DNA of 64,000 nt. It comes from Bacteroidota bacterium. Lineage in GTDB: Bacteria > Bacteroidota > Bacteroidia > Bacteroidales > F082. Position 1 is the stretch's first letter. Each line of letters opens with the position of its first letter. Made by a program: the position numbers and the translations under genes. The notes beneath the pieces are model-generated. The model had not been told where the DNA came from and did no database searches. It was given only the letters and a program-made list of their open reading frames with translations. The stretch spans positions 310,001 to 374,000 of the forward strand of contig JAHLLA010000001.1 of NCBI GenBank assembly GCA_020444415.1, read 5' to 3'. This document shows positions 9,096 to 17,242 of this stretch, piece after piece.

Positions 9096-9398
9096 TTAGG
9101 CATTATCTACCTGATTTTCAATGGCGGTACTGATCTTTTTCTTCTGCTTGTCACTTAGGCAAACGGAAAGTTTTTGAGTTTGTGGATCCCTGATCTTATT
9201 CAGTTGTTCGGAAATATATTTCGATTGTTCTGCAAAGCGGCGACAGTATTTACAACCGGCCAGGTGCATTTTTAACTGCATCCTTTTCACGCAATTCAAC
9301 TTATCAAATTCGCTTCGCGTAATTAAATAGGTGGCAGTATCACAATCCAGCATGATATGGTTCATACCTTTCATTAATATCCTTTTCATTTTGCTCAT
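9096..9398 (-). CDS. Anti-sigma factor with HX3CX2C zinc-finger motif
   Basis: A small protein of 100 residues encoded directly after an ECF sigma gene. The ATG at 9398 overlaps the sigma stop codon as ATGA, so the two are translationally coupled. The motif HLAGCKYC (about residues 45-52) matches the H-x3-C-x2-C centre of zinc-binding anti-sigma domains. No membrane segment is visible, so it is probably a soluble regulator that binds the sigma factor, perhaps releasing it on oxidation or metal stress. The charged C-terminus (KLSVCLSDKQKKK) has no recognised domain. The assignment rests on the motif and the gene order. Confidence 0.8.
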   Translation of the reverse strand: MSKMKRILMKGMNHIMLDCDTATYLITRSEFDKLNCVKRMQLKMHLAGCKYCRRFAEQSKYISEQLNKIRDPQTQKLSVCLSDKQKKKISTAIENQVDNA

Positions 9399-9985
9399 GA
9401 CAACCACTTATTTTCCAAGCATTCTCTTAATTGCAGACGCGCCCTGTGTAACATAACCCAGAGGTTAGACGAAGTGCATCCCATTTCCTTACAAACATCA
9501 TCACTCTGCATTTCTTCCATTACTTTCAGTATAAAAACCGATTTCCATTTATCAGGTAAAAGTGAAAGACATATGTCCATTATTCTCTGGAATTCATCCT
9601 GTTGCATGGGGTTATTAGTTTTTGCCTGCCAGTCTTTGGGAACCCGTTCCATGATCCAGTGTCCTTCATATTCACTTTCACTCTGAAAAGGAGAAGAAAA
9701 TTGTGAAGCCGGGGTTTCTTTTTTTGTACTTGATTTCCGGTAATGGTCGATCACTTTTCTGCGAAGAATGGAGGTCAGCCAAGTGAGTTCGGCACTTTCA
9801 CCCCTGAATGAACTCAATCCTTTCAAGCCCGACAGGAAAGTCTCCTGCACCAGGTCTTCGGCAATTTCTTTGGATTGAACACGGGCATAAGCATACACAT
9901 ACAGAAAATCGCCGTACTTATTCACCCATTGTGACGGCTCAACCCGTGCTTTCTTATTGCTTTTATGTAGATTTGCTTCACTCAT
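9395..9985 (-). CDS. ECF-type RNA polymerase sigma factor
   Basis: A sigma-70 family protein of 196 residues. Region 2 (about 25-95) contains DLVQETFLSGLKGLSSFRGE and the core-binding pattern LTWLTSILRRKVIDHYRK. Region 4 (about 135-190) contains LLPDKWKSVFILKVMEEMQSDDVCKEMGCTS (positions only; helix-turn-helix) and a C-terminal LHRARLQLRECL typical of ECF sigmas. I chose the ATG at 9985 (MSEANLH); an upstream ATG at 10006 adds a hydrophobic heptapeptide and leaves little room before the divergent gene. It is coupled to the anti-sigma gene through an ATGA overlap. Its target genes are unknown; an ECF-like promoter just downstream is a candidate. Confidence 0.92.
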   Translation of the reverse strand: MSEANLHKSNKKARVEPSQWVNKYGDFLYVYAYARVQSKEIAEDLVQETFLSGLKGLSSFRGESAELTWLTSILRRKVIDHYRKSSTKKETPASQFSSPFQSESEYEGHWIMERVPKDWQAKTNNPMQQDEFQRIMDICLSLLPDKWKSVFILKVMEEMQSDDVCKEMGCTSSNLWVMLHRARLQLRECLENKWLS

Positions 9986-10014
9986 TACGAAAAGTAAAAA
10001 TAGCAATAAATACT

Positions 10015-10443
10015 ATGAGCGATCAAAAGAATTATAAAGTACAGGGTATTGGCGGTATCTTTTTTAAATGCGAAAACCCCCAACAGGTCAAGGATTGGTA
10101 TTCGGCTAACCTGGGTTTGGTAACTGACGAATATGGTTCGCTGTTTGAATTCAGAAATACGGATAACAACCAGAAGAATTATTTACAATGGAGTCCTTTT
10201 GACGCAGGCACTACCTATTTCAAACCTTCTGAAAAAGAATTTATGATCAATTACAGGGTGGGCGACCTGGAAAAGCTGGTGGAAGAATTGAAGAAAAATG
10301 ACGTAACCATCCTGGATGAAATTGAAACTTACGAATACGGTAAATTTTTACATATCATGGATCCGGAGGGAAATAAAATAGAACTTTGGGAAGCAGTAGA
10401 TGAAGTATTTACCAAATCACATGAAGACAAAACAACACATTAA
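10015..10443 (+). CDS. VOC-family (glyoxalase/bleomycin-resistance fold) protein
   Basis: A 142-residue protein starting at the ATG at 10015 (MSDQKNYKVQG); a longer frame upstream runs antisense through the sigma gene and is not credible. The sequence shows the vicinal-oxygen-chelate pattern: an opening strand GIGGIFFKCENPQQ, a helix DWYSANLG, and a closing FLHIMDPEGNKIELWEAVD that usually carries a metal-ligand Glu. Substrate cannot be told. It is divergent from the sigma gene with only 29 bases between starts, so the promoters must overlap coding sequence. The hydrolase gene follows 11 bases later, suggesting an operon. Confidence 0.88.
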   Translation: MSDQKNYKVQGIGGIFFKCENPQQVKDWYSANLGLVTDEYGSLFEFRNTDNNQKNYLQWSPFDAGTTYFKPSEKEFMINYRVGDLEKLVEELKKNDVTILDEIETYEYGKFLHIMDPEGNKIELWEAVDEVFTKSHEDKTTH

Positions 10444-10454
10444 TTCAACTTAAA

Positions 10455-11252
10455 ATGGAAAAGCAACTTCAATCAGGAACAGGAACTATATATTACACCG
10501 TGAAAGGCAGGGGACCGGTGGTTTTATTGCTGCATGGTTTTCTGGAAGACCACAGCATATGGAATGATTTTTCAGATCAATTGCAAAACAAGTACACCTG
10601 CATTTGTATTGACCTGCCGGGGTTTGGCAATAGTGATGTTTTTGCGGAAAGCCACCCGATGGATTTTATGGCCGGAAAAGTGAACGAAGTGCTTGAAAAT
10701 GAAAAGATTGAAAAATGCGTGTTAGTGGGCCATTCGATGGGCGGCTACGTGTCGCTTGCTTTTGCAAAACTGTTTCCTGAAAATCTGAGGGGACTGGTGC
10801 TGTTTCATTCACAGGCCGCTTCCGATAATGAAGAGAGTAAAAAGAACCGTGACAGAACCATAAAAATCGTACAGCAAAACCACACCGCTTTTATTCATTC
10901 GTTTATTCCGAGCCTGTTTGCTGAAGATCATGTGGCTGATTTTTCAAATGAAATTGATGCATTGAAGAAAATAGGAGATAAAACGCCTGCAAAAGGCATT
11001 ATAGCCGCCTTACGTGGGATGCGCGACCGGGAAAGCCAATTGGATACACTTGAAAAACTAGAGGCTCCTGTTTATTTCATCATTGGTAAACAAGATTCGA
11101 GAATACCGATGGAAACCATTCTGCCCCAACTCCAGTTACCTTCCAACTCCGAAGCATTGATTATGGATCATGTAGGCCATATGGGCTTTATTGAAGCAAA
11201 AGAGAAAACCTTTTTATCACTGGAGCACTTTCTCGAAAGAAATCTTTTTTAG
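10455..11252 (+). CDS. Alpha/beta-fold hydrolase
   Basis: A soluble 265-residue hydrolase. The oxyanion loop HGFLEDHSIW, the nucleophile elbow GHSMGG (Ser near residue 95), the acid in IIGKQDSRIP and the catalytic His in DHVGHMGF are all present and in order. The closest general type is the esterase/haloperoxidase-like group acting on small esters or similar compounds; the substrate is unknown. It lies 11 bases after the VOC gene and probably shares its transcript. Its stop codon directly abuts the stop codon of the convergent phosphorylase gene, with no space for a terminator. Confidence 0.9.
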   Translation: MEKQLQSGTGTIYYTVKGRGPVVLLLHGFLEDHSIWNDFSDQLQNKYTCICIDLPGFGNSDVFAESHPMDFMAGKVNEVLENEKIEKCVLVGHSMGGYVSLAFAKLFPENLRGLVLFHSQAASDNEESKKNRDRTIKIVQQNHTAFIHSFIPSLFAEDHVADFSNEIDALKKIGDKTPAKGIIAALRGMRDRESQLDTLEKLEAPVYFIIGKQDSRIPMETILPQLQLPSNSEALIMDHVGHMGFIEAKEKTFLSLEHFLERNLF

Positions 11253-12122
11253 TTATATGTTGCTAATCCTATCCAACATCAACTGGATCAACTTGCCCAT
11301 ACTTGCTTTATAATCCGGACTGAAGTCCCCGGTAATACGATTGGCAATAATATCACAAACGGTCATGGCCTGGTGACCCAGCATGGCCGAAAGCGCATAC
11401 AATGCCGATGTTTCCATTTCGAAATTGGTTACCTGGAAACCATTGTATTTAAACTTAGAAGCCCGGTCGATAATGGTTTTGTCCGTTACGCTCAACCTCA
11501 CCTCGCGGCCCTGTGGCGCGTAAAATCCCGGTGCAGTCAGGGTAATACCTTTTTTCAATCCTTCACCCAATTTTTCAATTAATTTTGACGATCCCCTAAT
11601 GGCATAGGGTTTTGGTAAATCGCGGTCCCATTCCAATTGGTTGATGAAACTGGAGGTCATTTCGCGTTCCATCACAAACGGGCCTTTTTCATAAAAATAC
11701 ACCAGTCCGTCCAGTCCCAAACCATACTCCGAAACGAGATAGGAATCAAACACCGGAATATCAGCATGCAAAGCTCCTGAAGTGCCAATTCTGATAAAAT
11801 TCAGTGAAGTAGGTTTGGTTTTCGCTTGCCTGGTTTCAAAATCAATATTGAACAACGCATCCAGTTCGGTCAAAACAATCTCGATATTGTCCGTTCCCAT
11901 ACCTGTGGAAACCACCGAAATTTCTTTGCCTTTATAAACACCCGTGTAGGTATATATTTCACGGTTGTGTCCTTCAAACCTGATCTCGTCAAAATAAGTG
12001 GCAATCAAGCCCGCCCTGCCGGGATCACCCACCAAAATGATCGTTTCTGCCACATCACCCGGCTTCAGGTTCAAATGATATACTTTTCCTTCCTTATTTA
12101 ATACCAATTCCACTTGTTGCAT
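11253..12122 (-). CDS. Nucleoside phosphorylase, uridine phosphorylase-like
   Basis: A 289-residue phosphorylase of the PNP/UDP superfamily, predicted to cleave a nucleoside with phosphate to base and ribose-1-phosphate. The phosphate-binding loop is VGDPGRAGL near residue 32, the central strand is FIRIGTSGALH near residue 110, and the ribose-binding FEMETSALYALSAMLGH is near residue 240. These fit uridine phosphorylases better than purine enzymes, but specificity cannot be settled by eye. It is divergent from the universal stress protein gene and tail-to-tail with the hydrolase gene. Confidence 0.87.
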   Translation of the reverse strand: MQQVELVLNKEGKVYHLNLKPGDVAETIILVGDPGRAGLIATYFDEIRFEGHNREIYTYTGVYKGKEISVVSTGMGTDNIEIVLTELDALFNIDFETRQAKTKPTSLNFIRIGTSGALHADIPVFDSYLVSEYGLGLDGLVYFYEKGPFVMEREMTSSFINQLEWDRDLPKPYAIRGSSKLIEKLGEGLKKGITLTAPGFYAPQGREVRLSVTDKTIIDRASKFKYNGFQVTNFEMETSALYALSAMLGHQAMTVCDIIANRITGDFSPDYKASMGKLIQLMLDRISNI

Positions 12123-12132
12123 TTATTTTGAA

Positions 12133-12140
12133 TATTTTTG
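12133..12140 (+). promoter_or_regulatory. -7 box TATTTTTG for the universal stress gene
   Basis: A perfect TAnnTTTG match 25 bases before the ATG at 12166, in the 43-base divergent spacer. A TTG at 12114-12116 lies 16 bases upstream, slightly closer than usual for a -33 element. Confidence 0.5.
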
Positions 12141-12165
12141 TGGAACAAAACTAAAACAAAATCAC

Positions 12166-13038
12166 ATGAGCGTTCCATACAAAACTGTATTAATTTCAAT
12201 CGACCTGGAAGATAAAAATATGGCCAGGCTCGACAGGTCATATCCCAATCTCGCCCATTTGGCCAGCAAAGTTATTTTATTGTCAGTGCTGGAGAATTAT
12301 ACTTTTGGAAGCGAAGAAGAAAGGGAAACATTTCTTGATGATAGGAATAAACAGCTTTCCGCGATAGCCAATTCAATTCAAAATAAAACCGGTTTGGAGG
12401 TAGAACCTGTCATAAAAATTGGCAAGCCCGCCAAAGAAATATTAAAAGCGGCCGATAGTTACGATGTTGATCTGATCGCCATGAGCACCCATACACACAT
12501 TGATGAAAAATACACCAAGAAAAATGCTATTGGTTCCACTACCAATCATGTGGTACGTGAATCTAAAGTACCTGTCTTCACTTTCAACAGCAATGTGCAT
12601 TTAAATAAAATTGAAAAGATTCTGTTGCCGCTCGATTTAACCGTAGCAACCAAACAAAAGGTTACACACGCCATTCAGTTGGCAAAAAGTATCCATGCAA
12701 GTATTGCCATTGTTTCGGTACTGGATTCATTGAAGTTCGCGGATATTGATATTGAACTCGACCAGCAACTGGCCCAGGTAAAGGAGTTTATTGAAGAAGC
12801 TAATATTCCGTGTTCTGCCGAATTAATAGAATCGAAAAGCGGTGCTAAATCGGTGGCTCATGCCATTTTAAACTATAGTGAAAGAGTAGAAGCTGACCTG
12901 ATCATGATCATGACGCAACAAGAAAATAAATTGGTTGAATTTTTCATGGGTTCTTCAGCTCAAACAATGATCCGTCTATCTGAAATCCCCGTGATGTCAA
13001 TTATTCCGAAAGACCTGGGATTCATCGTAGGTGTTTAA
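12166..13038 (+). CDS. Universal stress protein with two UspA domains
   Basis: A cytoplasmic 290-residue protein made of two tandem Usp domains (about 1-140 and 148-282). The first ends with IAMSTHTHID and the phosphate-loop-like IGSTTNHVVRESKVPVF; the second with IMIMTQQEN and FFMGSSAQTMIRLSEIPVMSI. Both loops roughly fit the G-x2-G-x9-G-S/T nucleotide-binding pattern, though not exactly. Such proteins help survival under stress; the signal is unknown here. The cinA gene starts 10 bases after its stop, so the two probably share an mRNA. Confidence 0.9.
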   Translation: MSVPYKTVLISIDLEDKNMARLDRSYPNLAHLASKVILLSVLENYTFGSEEERETFLDDRNKQLSAIANSIQNKTGLEVEPVIKIGKPAKEILKAADSYDVDLIAMSTHTHIDEKYTKKNAIGSTTNHVVRESKVPVFTFNSNVHLNKIEKILLPLDLTVATKQKVTHAIQLAKSIHASIAIVSVLDSLKFADIDIELDQQLAQVKEFIEEANIPCSAELIESKSGAKSVAHAILNYSERVEADLIMIMTQQENKLVEFFMGSSAQTMIRLSEIPVMSIIPKDLGFIVGV

Positions 13039-13048
13039 ATATCACTAA

Positions 13049-14302
13049 ATGACGGCTGAAATTATTAGCATCGGGGATGAGTTACTCATCGGCCAGGTGA
13101 TCAACACCAATGCCTCGTGGATCGCAGGTGAATTAAACAAGGCTGGTATCCTCGTAAGCCAGGTAACGGCTATTGGCGACAATTCCGATGACATACAACG
13201 CGTTTTAAAAGATGCCTGTTTACGGAATAATATTGTTTTACTGACAGGCGGACTGGGACCCACAAAAGATGATACAACGAAAAGTGTTCTGGCAGAATAT
13301 TTTAATTCGGGAATGATTTTTCATGAGCCGACTTTTCAACACATCAGGCAATTGTTTAAATCCAGAAACTACGAAGTTACGCCTGTCAATCGCCAACAGG
13401 CTGAGATACCGGAGAAATGTACGCCACTACCCAATGAAAACGGGACAGCCCCAGGTATGTGGTTTGAAGAAAATGGCAAAGTGATCATTTCGATGCCAGG
13501 CGTTCCATTTGAAATGCAGCCCATGCTGCTAAACCAGGTGATTCCAAAACTACAGAAAAACTTTGAGTTGCCGTTTATCTATCATAAAACCATCATGACG
13601 CAAGGCTTGGGTGAATCAAAACTGGCGGAGCGTATTCAAAAAATCGAAGACAATTTGCCCAAACATATAAAACTGGCGTATCTGCCACAGCCCGGCATCG
13701 TCAGGTTGCGTCTTTCTGCCAACGGGAAGAATAAAACAGCTCTTGAAGACGAAATTAATTTTTATTGCAGGAAGCTTTTAGCGGACATCCCCGAACTCAT
13801 TTTCGGATATGACGACATATTGTTGGAAGCGGTTGTTGGCAATCTATTAACAGAGAGAAAAGAAAATCTTTCGACTGCCGAAAGCTGCACGGGCGGCTAC
13901 CTGGCGCATTTGATTACGAGCATTCCCGGCAGTTCGAATTATTATTTCGGATCCGTTATTTCCTATTCAAATGAAGTAAAGATCGGGGAACTTAATGTGT
14001 CATCTGCTGATCTTGAAAAATATGGTGCCGTTAGCCAGCAGGTGGTAGAGCAAATGGCAAAAGGTGCCAGGGAAAAGTTTAAAACCAATTACAGCCTGGC
14101 TACTTCAGGTGTTGCCGGTCCGGATGGAGGTACGAAAGAAAAACCTGTGGGTACTATATGGATTGCGTTGGCTTCGGAAAAGGGTGTTCAATCAAAATTG
14201 CTTCACATGGGAGAGCACCGAGGACGAAATATCAGGCGCACGGCTTTGGAAGCACTGAATATGTTACGATTGGAAATTTCGGAGCATAAAAAAACCTGCT
14301 AA
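13049..14302 (+). CDS. cinA: CinA-like protein (MoaB-type domain plus NMN deamidase-type domain)
   Basis: A 417-residue protein with the classic two-domain CinA architecture. The N-terminal MPT-binding-like domain (about 1-170) opens IISIGDELLIGQVINTNA and contains TGGLGPTKDDTT. The C-terminal domain (about 255-410) carries STAESCTGGYLAH and TSGVAGPDGGT, the signature of PncC-type nicotinamide mononucleotide deamidases that recycle NMN from NAD breakdown. Length and motifs are normal for the COG1058/COG1546 fusion. It is the second gene of a likely operon with the universal stress gene. Confidence 0.93.
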   Translation: MTAEIISIGDELLIGQVINTNASWIAGELNKAGILVSQVTAIGDNSDDIQRVLKDACLRNNIVLLTGGLGPTKDDTTKSVLAEYFNSGMIFHEPTFQHIRQLFKSRNYEVTPVNRQQAEIPEKCTPLPNENGTAPGMWFEENGKVIISMPGVPFEMQPMLLNQVIPKLQKNFELPFIYHKTIMTQGLGESKLAERIQKIEDNLPKHIKLAYLPQPGIVRLRLSANGKNKTALEDEINFYCRKLLADIPELIFGYDDILLEAVVGNLLTERKENLSTAESCTGGYLAHLITSIPGSSNYYFGSVISYSNEVKIGELNVSSADLEKYGAVSQQVVEQMAKGAREKFKTNYSLATSGVAGPDGGTKEKPVGTIWIALASEKGVQSKLLHMGEHRGRNIRRTALEALNMLRLEISEHKKTC

Positions 14303-14318
14303 TGCATGTTCTGTATTT

Positions 14319-15200
14319 TTAAATGCCAGCGCTTTCTGTTACTATCTTACGATCCACTTTCTTGAATAAGCCCTGTAACACATTACCCGGCCCTACTTCG
14401 ATTATCTTTTTAGCCCCGTCAGCCAGCATATTTTGCATGGTCCGTGTCCATCTGACAGGCGAAGTTAGTTGGGCAATCAGGTTTTTCTTGATAATTTCAG
14501 GATCCACAACAGATTGGCCGGTCACATTCTGGTAAATCGGGCAGGTTCCTCTGAGAAATTTTGTAGAATTAATGGCTTCTGCCAATTCCACAGCTGCGGG
14601 TTCCATTAATGGCGAATGAAAAGCGCCGCCTACTTTTAGGATCATAGCGCGTTTAGCTCCCGCTGCGCTCAACTCTTCAACAGCTTCTTCAACACCACTT
14701 ACACTGCCCGAAATCACCAACTGACCCGGACAATTATAATTTGCCGGCACAACCACATTTTTAATGCCATCGCAAATTTTTTCAACCACATCATCCTCCA
14801 GTCCGATAATGGCTGCCATGGTTGAAGGTTCTAGTTCACACGCTTTTTGCATGGCGGCGGCTCTTTTAGCCACCAGTCTTAAACCATCTTCAAATGATAA
14901 GGTCTTATTGGCCACCAGCGCTGAGAACTCTCCGAGTGAATGACCGGCTACCATATCCGGTTTAAAATCCTCACCCATAACGCGGGCTAAAATGACAGAA
15001 TGAAGGAAAATAGCAGGTTGTGTAATATTGGTTTGTTTCAGATCATCTTCAGTGCCTTCAAACATCACATCGGTAATCTTAAATTTAAGAATGCTGTTTG
15101 CTTTCTTAAATAGTTCCTTCGCTTTCGCTGATTTTTCAAATAAATCAGCTCCCATTCCAATATACTGGGCTCCTTGTCCGGGAAAGACATATGCATTCAT
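14319..15200 (-). CDS. fabD: Malonyl-CoA:ACP transacylase FabD
   Basis: A cytoplasmic 293-residue enzyme that loads malonyl groups onto acyl carrier protein for fatty-acid synthesis. The opening AYVFPGQGAQYIGMG, the catalytic Ser88 in GHSLGEFSA, and His195 in GGAFHSPLM are present. The C-terminal IEVGPGNVLQGLFKK is also conserved. No other fatty-acid gene is adjacent, so it is separated from a fab cluster in this genome. It ends 16 bases from the convergent cinA stop. It is the last gene before that point of a minus-strand run including the Bax inhibitor-like gene. Confidence 0.95.
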   Translation of the reverse strand: MNAYVFPGQGAQYIGMGADLFEKSAKAKELFKKANSILKFKITDVMFEGTEDDLKQTNITQPAIFLHSVILARVMGEDFKPDMVAGHSLGEFSALVANKTLSFEDGLRLVAKRAAAMQKACELEPSTMAAIIGLEDDVVEKICDGIKNVVVPANYNCPGQLVISGSVSGVEEAVEELSAAGAKRAMILKVGGAFHSPLMEPAAVELAEAINSTKFLRGTCPIYQNVTGQSVVDPEIIKKNLIAQLTSPVRWTRTMQNMLADGAKKIIEVGPGNVLQGLFKKVDRKIVTESAGI

Positions 15201-15212
15201 AGGGTAATCGTT

Positions 15213-15941
15213 TTAATTATTTCTGTTGCCGAAAAAGCGGAGCAAAAATAGGAATAAATTGATAAAGTCGAGGTACAAAGTTAAAGCACCCATAATCGTA
15301 ATTTTCCTGGTTCCTTCATCTTCAAGTCCTACTTTACTTCCAATACGCTTCAACTTTTGCACATCATAAGCCGTTAAACCCGTGAATACCAGCACCCCTA
15401 TAAAACTGATGATGTAATCCATTGTGCCGCTGCGCATAAACATATTCACTACGCTGGCAATAATAATACCTATCAAGCCCATGAACATGATACTTCCAAA
15501 CTTGGTGAGATCAGTTTTTGTTGTATATCCCACCACAGCCATAGTACCAAACATACCTGAAGTGATGAAGAAAGTTTTCATGATGGAAGCACTTGTATAT
15601 ATCAGGAAAATGGAACTCAAACTTGCTCCAAGAAGTATTGAAAAAAGCACAAATATCATGACCATTGTAGAAGCAGACATTCGTTGAAACCCGGCTGACA
15701 TCCACAACACCAAACCAAGTGGTGCCAGCATCACTATCCAACCCAAAATGGACATGCCGCCGGTTTCCGTATTATAAATTAAAGAAAGCAGGCTTGGGCT
15801 TGTGGCCACTGCCCAAGCAGTTGCAGCCGTAATGGCTAATGCCAGGAACATCCACATAAAAACGCCCGACATAAAGGTTTTGACAACCGGGTAGGTTCCT
15901 TCTTTTTCTAAAATCTGTGATTGTTTATTAAATGTATTCAT
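15213..15941 (-). CDS. Bax inhibitor-1/YccA family membrane protein
   Basis: An integral membrane protein of 242 residues with seven hydrophobic segments after a polar N-terminus of about 20 residues. The family pattern is seen in FTGLTAYDVQKLKRI near residue 195, with the Asp linked to pH-sensitive ion leak in bacterial homologues, and in GAFxLYLDFINLF-like MGALTLYLDFINLFLFLL at the C-terminus. Bacterial members are thought to be calcium-leak channels or membrane-protease modulators; its role here is unknown. It sits 12 bases upstream of fabD on the same strand. Confidence 0.92.
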   Translation of the reverse strand: MNTFNKQSQILEKEGTYPVVKTFMSGVFMWMFLALAITAATAWAVATSPSLLSLIYNTETGGMSILGWIVMLAPLGLVLWMSAGFQRMSASTMVMIFVLFSILLGASLSSIFLIYTSASIMKTFFITSGMFGTMAVVGYTTKTDLTKFGSIMFMGLIGIIIASVVNMFMRSGTMDYIISFIGVLVFTGLTAYDVQKLKRIGSKVGLEDEGTRKITIMGALTLYLDFINLFLFLLRFFGNRNN

Positions 15942-15962
15942 GGTAATTCTTTTTAAATACTA

Positions 15963-16580
15963 TTATGACAATTTTGAGGAGATCAGGCTGATGAATTCCG
16001 ACCTGGTTTCGGCACGTTCAAATGCGCCGGTAAAATCGGAAGTCGTTGTTACTGAACTCTGTTTTTGTATACCCCGCATCGCCATGCATAAGTGTTTGGC
16101 TTCTATCACCACAGCCACTCCAAGTGGATTAAGGGTGTTGTCGATGGCTTCTTTGATCTGCGTTGTCAATCTTTCCTGCACCTGCAATCTCCTTGAGTAA
16201 GCTTCCACCACACGGGCTATTTTACTTAATCCGGTTATATATCCATTGGGAATATAGGCAACGTGAGCTTTTCCGATAAAAGGGATCATGTGATGCTCGC
16301 ACATAGAAAATATCTCAATGTCTTTAACGATCACCATTTCACGGTAGTCTTCCTTAAACTTGGCCGAAAGTAATATCTCTTCGGGATCATGGTCGTATCC
16401 CTGGGTTAAAAACTGCATCGATTTCGCCACCCTGAAGGGCGTATCCAGTAATCCTTCGCGCTCCGGATTTTCACCGATCAGCTTTAATATCTCTTTATAA
16501 TGGGCCTGAAGTTTTTCCAGTTTTTCAGGTGAAAATCTTTCAATTTTTTCGTATCCCAGTAATTCTTTTGGTTTATCCAT
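15963..16580 (-). CDS. folE: GTP cyclohydrolase I
   Basis: A 205-residue enzyme that turns GTP into 7,8-dihydroneopterin triphosphate, the entry to folate, tetrahydropterin and queuosine pathways. Conserved parts: [16 protein letters not shown] near residue 40, the zinc-binding [11 protein letters not shown] near residue 92 (Cys and His ligands), [20 protein letters not shown], and the distal zinc Cys in [11 protein letters not shown]. The following 6-pyruvoyl tetrahydropterin synthase/QueD gene upstream on the same strand uses its product, so the pair likely feeds queuosine or a pterin. The spacer to that gene is 63 bases. Confidence 0.96.
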   Translation of the reverse strand: MDKPKELLGYEKIERFSPEKLEKLQAHYKEILKLIGENPEREGLLDTPFRVAKSMQFLTQGYDHDPEEILLSAKFKEDYREMVIVKDIEIFSMCEHHMIPFIGKAHVAYIPNGYITGLSKIARVVEAYSRRLQVQERLTTQIKEAIDNTLNPLGVAVVIEAKHLCMAMRGIQKQSSVTTTSDFTGAFERAETRSEFISLISSKLS

Positions 16581-16643
16581 TTCTATATTAAAAATTTTTA
16601 CAATGTCAAAAAAGATGCCATGACCGGTTCTGGCAATAATTGA

Positions 16644-17057
16644 TTACTCTCCAAAATACTCGACAAAATTATTTTCTGACTCAACTACCTTCACACAGTG
16701 TAGTTGAGCACTCAAGTTTGAAATATGAGGGCTTAGCTCTTTCCATATGCCAACTGCCAAATTTTCGGTAGATGCCAGTTTGCCTTGCATAAAGTCCACT
16801 TCCAGGTTGATGTTTTTATGGTCCAGTTTTTCAATAACCTGTTTCCGAATGATGGCACTCAGTTTTTTAAGGTTGACTAAAAATCCCGTTTTAGGGTTAA
16901 TTTCTCCTTTCAAAGTCACAAACAATTCATAATTATGCCCATGCCAGTTAGGGTTTGAACATTTTCCGAAAACTTCAAGATTTTCATCGTTGGAATATTC
17001 CGGCCTGAATAACCTGTGTGCCGCATTAAAACGCTCTCTTCTGGTAATATAAATCAT
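16644..17057 (-). CDS. queD: 6-carboxytetrahydropterin synthase / PTPS-like (QueD)
   Basis: A 137-residue member of the PTPS/QueD family acting on dihydroneopterin triphosphate. The zinc site is formed by His in AAHRL (residue about 14) and by HGH in NPNWHGHNYEL; the catalytic Cys lies just before, in KCSNPN. A C-terminal VVESENNFVEYFGE holds the substrate-binding Glu. The CxxxHGH spacing favours QueD or a bifunctional enzyme, but true PTPS cannot be ruled out without the other queuosine genes. It lies directly upstream of folE, with the preceding step of the same pathway. Confidence 0.88.
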   Translation of the reverse strand: MIYITRRERFNAAHRLFRPEYSNDENLEVFGKCSNPNWHGHNYELFVTLKGEINPKTGFLVNLKKLSAIIRKQVIEKLDHKNINLEVDFMQGKLASTENLAVGIWKELSPHISNLSAQLHCVKVVESENNFVEYFGE

Positions 17058-17076
17058 ACAATCATGTTTTACATGT

Positions 17077-17084
17077 CAAAAGTA
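17077..17084 (-). promoter_or_regulatory. -7 box TACTTTTG for the queD/folE run
   Basis: On the minus strand TACTTTTG lies 19 bases before the queD ATG. A possible -33 TTTG (17112-17109) is 24 bases upstream, at the far edge of normal spacing. Confidence 0.45.
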
Positions 17085-17219
17085 AACATAAAACAGAAGC
17101 TTGTTGTTCAAATTCAGTTATAGAAAACATGCATATGAACGAAACTATTCAATGTATTGTTGCCTGTCCGGCAAATAAGATTATGGCTGGATTAAAGATA
17201 AAAGCTTGGCACATTTACC

Positions 17220-17227
17220 TATTTTTG
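17220..17227 (+). promoter_or_regulatory. -7 box TATTTTTG for serS
   Basis: A perfect TAnnTTTG match ending 15 bases before the serS ATG. A convincing -33 element was not found. Confidence 0.45.
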
Positions 17228-17242
17228 CAAAAATTTTAGAAT

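Noticed and set aside
9808-10014. 69-codon upstream extension of the VOC protein
   Set aside because: It is antisense to the sigma factor gene, and the VOC fold begins only after the ATG at 10015.
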